Source: Zanthoxylum bungeanum (Eukaryota; Streptophyta; Magnoliopsida; Sapindales; Rutaceae). Taken from it: 64,000 nt of DNA. Positions within the stretch are counted from its first letter, which is position 1. Every line of letters starts with the position of its first letter. Shown here one piece after another: positions 23,477 to 34,310 of this stretch. The DNA lies in contig SKCR01017708.1 of NCBI GenBank assembly GCA_019454045.1, positions 62,001 to 126,000 on the forward strand, written 5' to 3'. A model generated the notes under the pieces. It was not told where the DNA came from. It saw nothing but the letters and a program-made list of their open reading frames with translations, and searched no databases. A program made the translations under genes and the position numbers.

Positions 23477-25562
23477 ATGGTATCAGAGCCTTAATAAGCA
23501 TGAAATTGAACTTATGGTAAAATTTGGGTAAAATTGATTTGACCATGATTTGATAAAATTGATTGATTGAGTATGCTTGAATGATGATAACTTAGAGTTA
23601 TGCATGATCAATTTGATGAAAATTGAATTGGATTAATTTTTCCCCAATTTTGATGCTTGGCCGAAAGTTATATGCCCTAAATAGTCATGGTATTTTTTTG
23701 TTCTTTTGATCATTTGATGAGTTTGAAAACTTGGGAAATGGTAATTTGAGACTCAATTGGATTGAAATCGGAATCGGACAAAAAAACCCCTTAAATGTCG
23801 TGACCTAGATGAGCATGAAATGAGATGATTTTTTTTGTTTCAATAATGTTGGACATGTGTTGGACAAATAAAGCATGATTAATTGATTAGATTAGTATTT
23901 TGGAAATGTTAATTTAAATGGTTAATCATGGCTAAGCACTTTAATTAGTTGAATTATGAAATTTTGAATTTTAAAATTTAATTGGTTGGGCTTAATTTAG
24001 AATTGGGCTTTAAATGTTGTATTTGGGCCTAATGGGCTTGGTTGGGCCAAGTTGGTTTAGGTCAATTGGATTGGATCCAATTGGGCCTAAACCACTCTAT
24101 TAAGTCCAAATATAACTAATGGACCTTTTATATTTAATTGGGCCTTATGAGCCGAAATTGGTTTCTTGGCAAATAGGTTGATTCCTTAATTGGGCTTTGG
24201 TATTTGGGTTTGACCCATATTGACCAAAGTCCATGCCTTAAGAAATTAATTGAAAGCCCATTGAACTTTAATTAAATGACATTGGATGTTAATTGGGCTT
24301 TGAGACCCATTTAGATTAGATTTTGAATCTAAGTTGTAAGGCACATTAAAAAGTGTAGATTATTTAATTTGGAATTAAATGTGGAATTAATATTGAATAC
24401 GAATTAAATTAGATTTAAATTGTAGTTCGATATAATTCAAGAATTCGTACTTTGAGTACTTATACTCAACGAGTTGGACTCGCGCAAAATCAAATCATTG
24501 TTTGAACATTGGATAATCAATTTATTCAAGATTAATTAATTGGATTATATTGATTGAATAACATGATTTGTGTGAATACATGGATGTGTTAATGAATAAT
24601 GTATATCAGATGGATATTAGAAGGGAAAGGGCAATTTTGGAAATTGTTGTAAATTTAGAATTTATTAAATTGGACCTGCGTGTCCAGCTTTATCTCTATT
24701 GATTATTTGTAATTCTCTTCTCACCTAATTCCCCTCAATGTTAATGAGGTTTCTTTCATTGTATTATGTAATTGGGTAGAAGTAAGAATAGTGCTAGTCG
24801 GGGAGAGGAAATGGAGTGATTTGTTCTAGAATGCATGCTTAAGGGTGTATGATGAGACCTAACAAAGATAATAAATTGGTTGTCAATTTACGCAAAAAAA
24901 ACCCCTCAATAAAATATTAAGCGTTTTCCTTCCATTGAGTGATTCTTACTCAAGATCCAAGATTGGCACTAATTTGTTGGCCAAAGTCAAGACCTTTGTC
25001 CATCGCGGATGTGTTTGAATCATGAAGGCTTTGTTGTATATCGTGTGTCTTGTCCAAGTTGTGATTTGTTGGCCAAAGCCAAGATCACTTCTTGTCCATC
25101 GACATCGATTACGAAGCTTTCCAAAGTCAATGGGTTCCGTTTAACTGGAATCATTAAGCTTGTTGTGCCAAAGCCAAGGCTTAGTTGATTCAGAGGAAAA
25201 AGGTTAGGAAAATATATTTGATATATTGGCATATATATTGTATATATATTTCGGACTTGGAGGTCCACCTACCGGATCTAGGAATTGGATGAGATCCAAT
25301 TGATCTTAGAGATCTACCTAGTTAAATATCATACGGCTTGTTGGCCAAAGTCAAGGTTGTGTGTTATTTAACGGGATCCTAGCCCACTAGGAAACTAGGT
25401 TTCCAGAGTACTCAACAGAAGGTTAGAGGCTCGCCGAAAAATAGTGGGAGGCTAGTATTGAATTTGCAATTTCGTTCAAATACTTAGCTTTACGCGCTTT
25501 CAAATTATTTCGTCAATTATTTTATTAGTTGGACTAATATATTATTATTTTTCTTGTAACAG
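23392..25562 (+). other. Candidate leader intron of element D
   Basis: A consensus-like plant donor (AAT|GTAAGTATG) sits in U5 of the LTR. A pyrimidine-rich acceptor (TTTTTCTTGTAACAG) ends at 25562, 52 bases before the gag ATG. The span is AT/T-rich and non-coding. Other copies keep a donor at the same LTR place (GTAAGTAT or GTGAGTAT), and H keeps the acceptor (CTTTTAACAG ending 51890). Splicing would remove primer site and leader from the gag message while genomic RNA stays unspliced. This is inference from splice-site sequence only. Confidence 0.5.
23478..23489 (+). promoter_or_regulatory. Primer binding site of element D
   Basis: TGGTATCAGAGC lies one base after the 5' LTR end and is complementary to initiator tRNA-Met. 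Confidence 0.9.
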
Positions 25563-25614
25563 TTAGACTGTACCCATACATCGTTAATCGAATAGTTGGA
25601 CTATTGCGGTTAAG

Positions 25615-26243
25615 ATGACAGGAAAGTTAAGCATTGGGGATATTGTCATGAGGGACAACGTCTTTAATGGCACAAACTTTCAGGACTATGATATGAATCT
25701 CAGAATAGTTTTGGGATCCGAGAAGTTACTCTACACTATAGAGCGACCTCTTGGGCCTAAGCCCCGACCTGATCAATTGCTTGAGCTAGAGCTTTGGAAG
25801 ACTCATAGTGATGACAATGCGACTTCTCAATCGGTAATGTTTGTCGCTATGACTCCGCAATTCCGTCGTCAAAACAATGGGTTGGATCCCTATGAGATGA
25901 TGGCGAAGTTTCATGATCTCCACCGATATAATCTTAGATTGCAAAGATATGAGTTGCAGAAAAAGCTCTTCCGCGCTCGAATGTCAGAGGCTACGTCTGT
26001 TGAGCACCATGTGTCACAGATGATTACTGACATTGAGCAGCTCGGACAGATGGGCATCGTCTTCGAGGGTGAGACTTCATTAGATTTGATCATACAGTCT
26101 CTCCCCGACACTTGGAGTGGGTTCATCATGAACTACAACATGTTGAACCAAGACCAAACTCTTGGAGAGTTGATGTCCACTCTACGTGAGGCAAAAAATG
26201 AGCTTCTTAAGGGCAAGAAGCGCGAGGCACACTATGCTTCAAC
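25615..26243 (+). pseudogene. gag: Gag, N-terminal part (element D)
   Basis: A true ATG opens a frame of about 209 codons, MTGKLSIGDIVMRDN onward. It has the copia Gag core: FNGTNFQDYDMNLRIVL near residues 19-35, a LWKTHSD segment, then RYELQKKLFRARM and LGELMSTLREAKNELLKG. This protein would form the cytoplasmic virus-like particle. The frame is interrupted by solo LTR I after TATGCTTCAAC; the gag frame does not rejoin the zinc-knuckle frame without a further shift. A stem-TGG-stem hairpin and an acceptor-like site precede the ATG. The homologous start is also seen in H (51942). This is the cleanest gag in the window but it is not functional. Confidence 0.88.
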
Positions 26244-28613
26244 TGTATGGGTTTTTAGGGGGTGAATCCGATAACGCAGCGGAAGCGGTGAAAATCCGAT
26301 TTTCAGATTTCAAAACTTTTTCTCGGATTAATTAAATAAACATATTTATTTAATTATCCAATAATCAAATTATGAAATAAAATTTATTTACCAAATTACC
26401 CTTACTTTGGTATTTTGTCCATTTTAGTCCGAAATTGATCTAATCAATTTTGAATGATTATAAATCATTTCTAGGATGAACTTATCATGTTCAAAACATC
26501 AAAACACCAAAAGCACCAAAAATCCCAAATTTCTTATCCAAAGCCGTGAGCCCCATCCAAGGTGCAATATTGTGCCTTTTGTCATTTCATGTCTCAAAAC
26601 ACATCTAAATGTAATCCAATGAACATGAAACTTTATATGCATCATATACACACACAAATACACAACATATATGAAAAGTCCCAAATTTGGAATTGGTCAT
26701 GAACCCTAATTTTTCAATTTCCACAATTAGACAAATTAGACCAAATACATTAAATCAATTACTTCAAACATCATTCTTCCATCCAATCCAAGTCTCAACA
26801 CAATGAAACAACTCAAGATCAAATCTAGGTCATTTAAGAGTGGGTCAATAACTCTAGATTAGCAACATGGTTTCCAAAACCTTAAAAGAAAGCTTACAAC
26901 TACAATAGTCACAACCTTCTTCACAATACATGCTCAACACTTTCAATAAAAATTTCCATCATCAAAACATAAGAAATAAAGAAAAGAATAACTTAAGAAC
27001 ATCAAAAGATGTTGCCTAGATCCTAAGAAACAATTTCCTTTCTAATAGTAAGTTTGAAAAACTTACAAAATCCAAGCTTTTCTTTAGGTTTTTCCTTTTC
27101 TCCTTCACTTGCTTCCTTAGTTTCTTTCAATGGAGTTTTTATGAAAAGTGTATTAGGTTAACCAAATGAAAAGCAAATGAAAACAATATATACTTATGCA
27201 AAATAAGCCATGGCCAAATTTAACAACAAGCATATACCAAATTTTTCATTTCAATACATTTGTTATCTTATATAAATATCTAAAACTACTTTATAGATAT
27301 TTATTTAAGTCAACAATTGCAACTAACATCATTTACTTAAGATATCGTAATATAAGATATTTATATTTTAATTAATTTAATCATTTAACAATTAAATAAT
27401 TAATTAATTAATCAAATACAAATATATTAAATATATGTATAATATTTACATTAATATTTAAAAAAATTCATTTAGGATATAAGTCAAACAACTCATTTTG
27501 ACTATTAATTAATGTGTATTTAAATTAATCAAGTATTAAATGTAAATACACAATAATTAGGCAAATGACTATTTAGTTCTTTTAGCACGTATCTTGAGTT
27601 TAACCTTAAACGACTTTATAGATAATCAATATTATTTATTAATGTTGCTCTAGTGCTCTAACGAGTATTTTCATTATTGAGACTCTCTAGATTCAGGTAT
27701 ATCCGTCACGAAATCTAATTTCGTGTCCATAATCTATCCACCCCCGTAGATTATGACGATCACGGATAATCTCGCTGAACCATACAGGTCGAGGTCATGG
27801 CAAATGTATAATTCCTCCGTCACAGGTATCCGGATAAATCCCAGAGATATAGATGTAAACGTCAAATCTCTATCGGGATTATCCAGTCGACTATTCTATT
27901 AGCAATCTCAAAAGAATGTTTAGAACTAGCTTCTAAACTTTACCACGGGCCCATGGTTTTATCTGAATGCTAATCATATGGACTACCTATGCTCTGGTAC
28001 ACAGAACTGACGGATCCTATCTTGATACATATAGGACACCCTGAGGATCTATCTACACCCAACGAATAGGCGGAGGTCTGATCTAAATAGATCGGTGACG
28101 TGACTGTCGTCTAAGTGTAGAAGATGTCTCATGTGCACACAATGGCATATCAAGTCTAAGAATCACAAGTGTTACTCAACCCAAGAAGATTCTTATTGAC
28201 GCTGGTGTACCATCCATTAAGAATCTTCGGTGAGTCGTTCAGTGTTTATCCACTATAAACACCTACACGTCTATACTAGTCTCCAAGACTAATGGTTCAT
28301 TGAGAAACCATTGGAATCAAATATTCCAGCATACGACATGTACCGTCTCAACGGGTTTACTATACTGACCAAGTAGTGTAAACCTTGACTAGGAACTGTC
28401 TGAGAATGATAACGTCATGATACTACTCAATGTCTGTTGCGATGCTTTTGCAACTGTATCATGGCTAATCATTCTAGGGTCATTACGTCTTTACCATATA
28501 AAAGATAGATTATATTATAGAAACTACATATATTATTCATAATAATAATGTTTTACAGAAGTATTCAAAAGAAATACAATCGGGAATTGGCGCTCTGAGC
28601 ACCAACCCCTACA
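26244..28613 (-). mobile_element. Solo LTR I, inserted in gag of element D
   Basis: This 2370-bp insert has TGTATGGG at one edge and CCCCTACA at the other, inverted TG/CA ends. It is flanked by the exact 5-bp duplication TCAAC (26239-26243 and 28614-28618), and gag sequence continues on both sides. There is no coding region, primer site or polypurine tract. The minus orientation is inferred from a GTAAGT donor-like site on that strand near 27066, matching the layout of the main family's U5 and of LTR K. The family differs from the main one, though the general architecture suggests copia. Confidence 0.88.
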
Positions 28614-28618
28614 TCAAC

Positions 28619-28860
28619 ATCTTAGACTCCAAGGGCTTGGCCCAAGGCGAATGGAGGTGTTAAGAAGAAAAGGCATAAGAAGAAGGGCAAAGACAAATCG
28701 TCAAAGGGTTCTGGGAAACCTAAGGACAAATCCCAAGATGTTGTCTTCAGTGCGGCAAGCGGGGTCACTGGAAGCATGACTGTCGCGAGTACAAGGCACA
28801 CATGAAGGAAATCAAAGCGGGTAAGGCACCGGCTTCAGGTATGTTTGTTATAGAAATAAA
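28619..28860 (+). pseudogene. gag: Gag C-terminus with zinc knuckle (element D)
   Basis: Gag sequence resumes after the TCAAC target duplication. A lysine-rich stretch precedes a complete CCHC zinc knuckle at 28742-28783 (CLQCGKRGHWKHDC, C-X2-C-X4-H-X4-C), which in this family binds genomic RNA. Stops and at least one frameshift lie between the insertion point and the knuckle. The knuckle is in the same frame as the protease/integrase block that follows. Confidence 0.85.
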
Positions 28861-29788
28861 CATGTCTACTTCTAGTTTTAAAAATTGGATTTTTGATTCT
28901 GGTTATGGAACTCATATATGCACTGATGTGTAGGATCTGCAGATTAGCAGGAGACTGGCCTTAGGAGAGATTGACCTCCGCGTTGGAAATGAGACACGAG
29001 TCACCGTTTTTGCCGTTGGGACTTTTGTTTTGGAACTGCCCTCGGGGCATGTACTTAAACTTTCAGACTGTTATTATGTACCTAGTTTGATTAGAAATAT
29101 TATTTATGTATCTATGTTAACCCAATGTGGGTATACTTTTGTATTTAGAAACACTAGGTGTTTTATGTATAAAAATGATATGGAAATTTGCACTGCTGAT
29201 GTAAATAATGGTCTATATATTTTGAATATGAATCAATCTCAAACATATTCTGTAACAAACAAAAGGCTTAAAGTAAGTAACAAAGATGAAACTTATATGT
29301 GGCATTGTCGTCTGGGACACATAAACAAGACACGTATATCCACACTTTCAAATAGTGGGTACTTGGACGGATTTGATCCAAATTCATATGACGTCTGCGA
29401 ATCTTGTTTATTAGGCAAAATGCCTAAATCACCTTTTAGCGGTAAAGGTGCACGTGCCACGGAACTGTTAGCCATTGTTCATAGTGATGTTTATGGGCCC
29501 ATGTCTAGCCAGGCTAGGGGTGGATATGAATACTTCGTAACCTTTACGGATGATGCATCGCGTTATGGTTATGTGTATCTTATGAGACACAAGTCGGAAA
29601 CTTTTGAGAATTCAAAGAGTTTCGACACGAAGTAGAAAAACAGACCGGCAAAATTTTTAAGACATTACGGTCGGACCGTGGTGGCGAATACTTAAGCAAT
29701 AAGTTTCTTGATTACTTGAAAGAATATGGTATTCTTTCACTGTGGACTCCTCCTGGAACACCGTAATTAAACGGTGTGTCCCAACGGA
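28861..29788 (+). pseudogene. pol: Protease and integrase of element D
   Basis: The aspartic protease active-site region reads NWIFDSGYGTHICTD (DSG at 28895) and is followed by an in-frame TAG at 28931. The frame is then open to 29635, with the GAG-pre-integrase motif WHCRLGHINKTRI, a CESCLLGK zinc-type segment and the integrase core HSDVYGPMSS and FTDDASRYGYV. A TAG ends the frame at 29633. Integrase continues in broken form, with RSDRGGEY-like sequence near 29670. The third catalytic position, Glu in copia integrases (GVSERRNR context), reads Gln (CAA near 29781). The function would be Gag-Pol maturation and cDNA insertion; both are disabled here. Confidence 0.87.
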
Positions 29789-30813
29789 GAAACCGAACTT
29801 TGTTAGACATGGTAAGGTCTATGATAAGTCTCATTGAGCTATCTATTTTCTTCTAGGGATATGCATTGAACAGTGCAATACTTATTTTGAATAAGGTTCC
29901 GTCAAAGTCTATTCAATAGACTCCGTATGAAATATGGACAAGAAAGAAACCGGGTTTCTCATTCCTGGAGATTTGGGGTTGCTGGGCATACGTCAAACGT
30001 TTGGAAGGTACCAAACTTGAACCCAAATCGGATAAATGCCTATTTGTAGGATATCCTAGGGAAACCAAAGGATATTACTTCTATCACCCACAAGAGAACA
30101 AAGTATTTATTGCTCTACATGTGGTTTTCCTTGAGAATGAATTCCTAAATGCAGTGATAAGTGGGAGGAAAGTAGAACTCGATGAAAATCAGAGTGAAAC
30201 TGTTCCTGGCACAGAATCCTTAACGGAACATGAACAGTCCATCAGGGATGAGACTGTACCATAATCTTCGAATACACAAGGACCGCGTAGGTCGGAGAGA
30301 GTCAGAAAACAACCTAAGAGGTATGGGTTTCTGATCTCACCTCATGTGGATATTAATCTTATTACGGAAGACAAGCCAGCTACGTATGAGGAAGCGATAC
30401 AAGGTATCGACTCTGATTTGTGGCAAGATGCCATGAAATCCGAAATGGATTCCATGTACACCAACCAAGTTTGGACACTGGTTGATGCACCAGAAGGCGT
30501 AAAGCCTATTGGTTGCAAATGGGTCTTCAAGAAGAAGACTGACATGGATGGCAACGTACAAACGTACAAAGCTAGGCTTGTAGCGAAAGGGTATCATCAA
30601 CGACATGGTGTCGATTACGACGAAACTTTTTCACCCGCTGCCATGATTAAATCTATTAGGATAATGCTTGCTATTACTGTATATTTCGATTACGAGATAC
30701 GGCAGATGGACGTCAAAACCGCTTTCCTTAACGGAAACTTTTTGGAGGATGTTTATATGCAACAGCCTGACGATTTTATCGTACCTAGACTTACCGATCC
30801 ATTTATGGATTGA
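29789..30813 (+). pseudogene. pol: Integrase C-terminus and RT N-terminal half (element D)
   Basis: One frame (30001-30264) carries the integrase C-terminal segment KCLFVGYPRETKGYYFYHP. The reverse transcriptase then opens at 30346-30813 with VWTLVDAPEGVKPIGCKWVF, YKARLVAKGYHQRHGVDYDE and QMDVKTAFLNG; the Asp in QMDVKTAF is the first catalytic aspartate. The RT frame breaks after the PDDF segment through small indels near 30790-30815. The polymerase would copy genomic RNA into cDNA, but the second catalytic motif is missing downstream. Confidence 0.87.
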
Positions 30814-31638
30814 AGAAGCATCACGTTCTTGGAACCAACATTTTGATGAGATCATAAAAGAATATGATTTCGTTCAAAACGAGGATGATCCTTGTGTATA
30901 TAAGAAGGTTAGTGGGACCTAAAACTCACGATGAGAGAGACAACATGAGTCAGATATCATTCGCCTCAGCAGTCGGATCGATCATGTATGCCATGATATG
31001 TACGCGACCTGATGTCTCCTATGCTTTGAGCATGTGTAGTCGCTATCAGGCCGATCTAGGTGATAGTTATTGGATGACGATTAAGAATATCCTAAAGTAT
31101 CTTAGACGAACTAAGGATGCTTTCTTAATCTATGGAGATGGAGAACTTGAGGTAACTGGGTATACCGATGCAAGTTTCCAAAACCAATAAAGACGACTGC
31201 AAGTCACAATCCAGGTACATATTTTATTTGAATAACGGAGCAGTAAACTGGAAATCTTCCAAGCAAGAGACTGTTGCCGATTCAACAACAGAAGCAGAGT
31301 ATATTGTTACAGCTGAAGCAGCAAAAGAGGCAGTTTGGATCCGTAAATTCCTAATTGGATTAGAAGTAGTTCTGTTAGCAGCTGAGCCCGTTCCATTGTA
31401 TTGTGATAATAACATGACTATAGCACAGGCTAAGGAATCGCGGTCTCATCAACGATCCAAGCATGTTCTTCGTTGTTTCCATCTGATTCGTGAGATCATA
31501 CATCATGGCGATGTGAAGATCGAGAAGGTCACATCAGAGGACAACATTGCAGATCCGCTGAAGAAAGCTATTCCTGAGCAAAAGTTTGAGCGACATGTAC
31601 ATAGTTCAGGTATTAGATGCTTGAGTGACTTGCTATAG
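30814..31638 (+). pseudogene. pol: RT C-terminus (deleted) and RNase H of element D
   Basis: After the KEYDF..NEDDPCVYKKVSG segment the sequence jumps at about 30918 from GTTAGTGGGA to CCTAAAACTC. Compared with copy J about 300 bp are missing, including the YVDD catalytic motif. The RT connection follows (SAVGSIMYAM, RPDVSYALSMCSRYQ), then RNase H with YTDAS, SSKQETVADSTTEAEYI and the C-terminal SRSHQRSKHVL and VTSEDNIADPL. The last frame runs 31168-31638 and ends directly at the polypurine tract. Confidence 0.87.
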
Positions 31639-31639
31639 G

Positions 31640-31652
31640 CCAAGTGGGAGAC
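31640..31652 (+). promoter_or_regulatory. Polypurine tract of element D
   Basis: CCAAGTGGGAGAC precedes the 3' LTR, as in the other copies. Confidence 0.75.
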
Positions 31653-33574
31653 TTTTAGACAATTATTACCTATAATGTCACTATTTGTAAAAGACATTGT
31701 GCGTTTTGTACAAATTAACTATGTAGCAATGGAAATTGCATTTAATCATTTTGTAATTTGATTACTTAAATATATAAATGATAAAAGTCCTTATGATTAG
31801 TTCCATATTATAAGATATGAGACTGTATCAATCTATAAAGGTTTAATCATTAAATATCCCTAGTCGTAGTATTATCAAGACTGTACATCGATAATGCGAA
31901 ATAGACTAGTATTGCACTTGTGCGTGTTATGGAAGTGTAACGGCATAGTTCTCATATATTTAAGTATTGGATACTTATGCAAGTGTGATATGAGGTTGTG
32001 TTTACCGATGGTACAGAAACAACTTCGCTCTGGATAGACCCCGCGGAATCCCATTGGTAGTATGACTATGTGTCTATGGAAATCCGCATCAGGGTAGGTG
32101 TATTTGGTCTTAACCTGAGACTTACATCACTATTACTTGCGACAATCAATACGCTTTGGTTTTGGTCATCCAAGACTTTAACAGGTTCTTTGTACGCCTC
32201 TTCTGGGTTTATTGAGAATCGTAGTGTATTGGGTGTGATGACAAGATGGAAGTACCACTTCAATCATATGGAGATGATGATCACGCAGGGATACAGAACT
32301 GGTACTCTAAATGGTTGCAACCTTCGGGATAATATGACAAGGTCATGATTATCCGATTAAAGAGACTAGTTGCTTGTAATCCGATATATGCTTCGTACGG
32401 GCTAGACACTATTCCAGCCTCAGTCCTTGCATGTGACATCCGATACTGGATCGCAATACGCAATACTACGTATACTACGCCTGATATAGATTATATATTC
32501 CATTAAGAATATTTCTAGAGAATTGGGTAGGCACGGTGCTTTGCTAGAACCAAACCATGTCTCATAAATCGGTAAAAAATGTAGTACGAGGTACGTACGT
32601 GTTCTGATAGTCCGACAACCGGATTTACTGCCAACATATCCATGGATCTCTTGGGTCGCTTCCCAAAGATTCACCGATGACATATGATTCGAGCATAATT
32701 AATCTGGGATTAATTACGGAGAGATTTTATCTAGGATAAAATACTATTTGAAGAGAGAGAAAGATTAATTTAGAATTAATCGATAAAATAATATATTCGA
32801 TTCATTAAACGAAATTAGATTTCGACGCAGAATTAAAATTAGATTTTAATTCGGGCAAACGAGTTAATTTAGAATTAATTCGCTAGCGACGTGAATAGTA
32901 ATTTTGCTTGGCATAATTATTTGATTAAATTTGATTTAATTACGTCGCAACGGAAAATTTGTTAATTTGGAATTAGCCAACCCGATTTCGGGAGTGTTTG
33001 CGGGCCCACTCAGATTTTGAATCAAGTGGGGCCCACATGTCACATCATAAGTCACATCACTTGTCACTTTGAGGGATGGGTTTTGGTGATTTGGTGAAGC
33101 TTGCTTGTATTTCTCACAAGTTGAAAAGGTTGATGGCATGAAAGACATATACCAAATATTTGGTATATCTTGGATTTGATTTTAGAAATCATTTCAACAA
33201 GTCAACACACTCACTTCCTCTCATCTCTCATTCACGCCATTTTGAGAAGCAAAAATACTCTCCCTTTCTTCTTAATTTGTCTTGAGCTTAAGGAGAAAAA
33301 AGAAGATTTGTTGCAAATCATCTTAGGCTAGCATCAACAAGGAATCATTCAAAGGTGATAGGGAAACCAATCTAAGAGCTTGGAATCCTCTCAAAGCTTG
33401 GAGCTTGTTCATCTTCAACAAATTGGGACCTTGGTCCAATTCAAGGAGCAAAAAGTTTTTGATATCAACACTTCCATAATCCGTTCAATGTAAGTATGAT
33501 TCTGCCATACTTCCTTATGTATTCACTTTATTTTCATTGCTTATTCGATCTTGGATGAGTCTTAGAGACTAACA
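31653..33574 (+). repeat. 3' LTR of element D
   Basis: A 1922-bp LTR of subfamily 2, starting TTTTAGACAATTATTACC (ancestral TGTTAGAC) and ending GAGACTAACA. It has GTAAAAGACATTGTG near the start, a U3 short ORF remnant at 32070, the hairpin train at 32695-32884 and GTAAGTATGATT near 33490. The next base begins the leader of element E. Confidence 0.88.
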
Positions 33575-33762
33575 CGCATGTCTTGTCTAAGTTGTGATTT
33601 GTTGGCCAAAGTCAAGATCACTTCTTGTCCATCGACATTGATTATGAAGCTTTCCAAGGTCAATGGGTCTCGCTTAACTGGAATCATTAAGTTGGTTGTG
33701 CCAAAGCCATGGCTTGGTTGATTCAAAGGAAAAATGTTAGGGAATATATCAGATATATTGGC

Positions 33763-33768
<6 letters not shown>

Positions 33769-33809
<41 letters not shown>
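33769..33809 (+). repeat. TA microsatellite
   Basis: About 20 uninterrupted TA units lie in E's leader, at a spot where sister copies have only a short ATATATG tract. This indicates expansion after insertion. Confidence 0.95.
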
Positions 33810-33811
<2 letters not shown>

Positions 33812-34310
33812 GACTTGGATGTCCACCTACTGGATCTAGGAATTGGATAAGATCCAATTGATCTTAGAGATCTACCTAGTTAAATATCATACAGCTTTTT
33901 GGTCAAAGTCAAGGTTGTGTGTTAATTAATGGGATCCTAGCCCACTAGGAAACTAGGTTTCCCGAGTACTCAACAGAGGGTTAGAGGCTCGCCGAAAAAT
34001 AGTGGGAGGCAAGTATTAAATTTGAAATTTCGTTTAGATACTTGCCAATACGCGCTCATTTCATTTTTTTGTCATTAATTTAAATATATATTAGTTGGAC
34101 TAATATTTAATCGTTGTTTTAATTAAACAGTTGGACTGTATTCAAACTACTTCAATTTATAGTTGATTATATAATTGAATTATAGTAATCAATATATTTG
34201 GATTTAACCAATTTAATTGTAGTTGATTATATAGTTAGACTATAGTAATCATTATATTTAATTGTACCTGAAATCGTTGATTTGATAGTTAGACTATTGG
34301 AATCAAGATA

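Larger units (their letters stand above)
22313..33574 (+). mobile_element. Copia element D, best-preserved coding copy
   Basis: D has a 5' LTR fragment (22313-23476; its left part must lie left of the window because B is inserted in it), a primer site at 23478, a leader, gag from 25615, antisense solo LTR I, zinc knuckle, protease, integrase, RT and RNase H relics ending at 31638, and a 3' LTR (31653-33574). It belongs to an LTR subfamily shared with J (GTAAAAGACATTGTG near the LTR start). After 33574 the sequence resumes in the leader of another copy (E), so D is inserted in E. It is inactive: gag is split, stops and frameshifts are present, and the RT catalytic segment is deleted. Confidence 0.85.

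Noticed and set aside
26244..28613. A complete DNA transposon or gene inside gag
   Set aside because: No ORF is present, the ends are TG/CA and the duplication is 5 bp, which together fit a solo LTR.
33769..33809. TA run as a functional element
   Set aside because: It is a simple microsatellite expansion; sister copies lack it.
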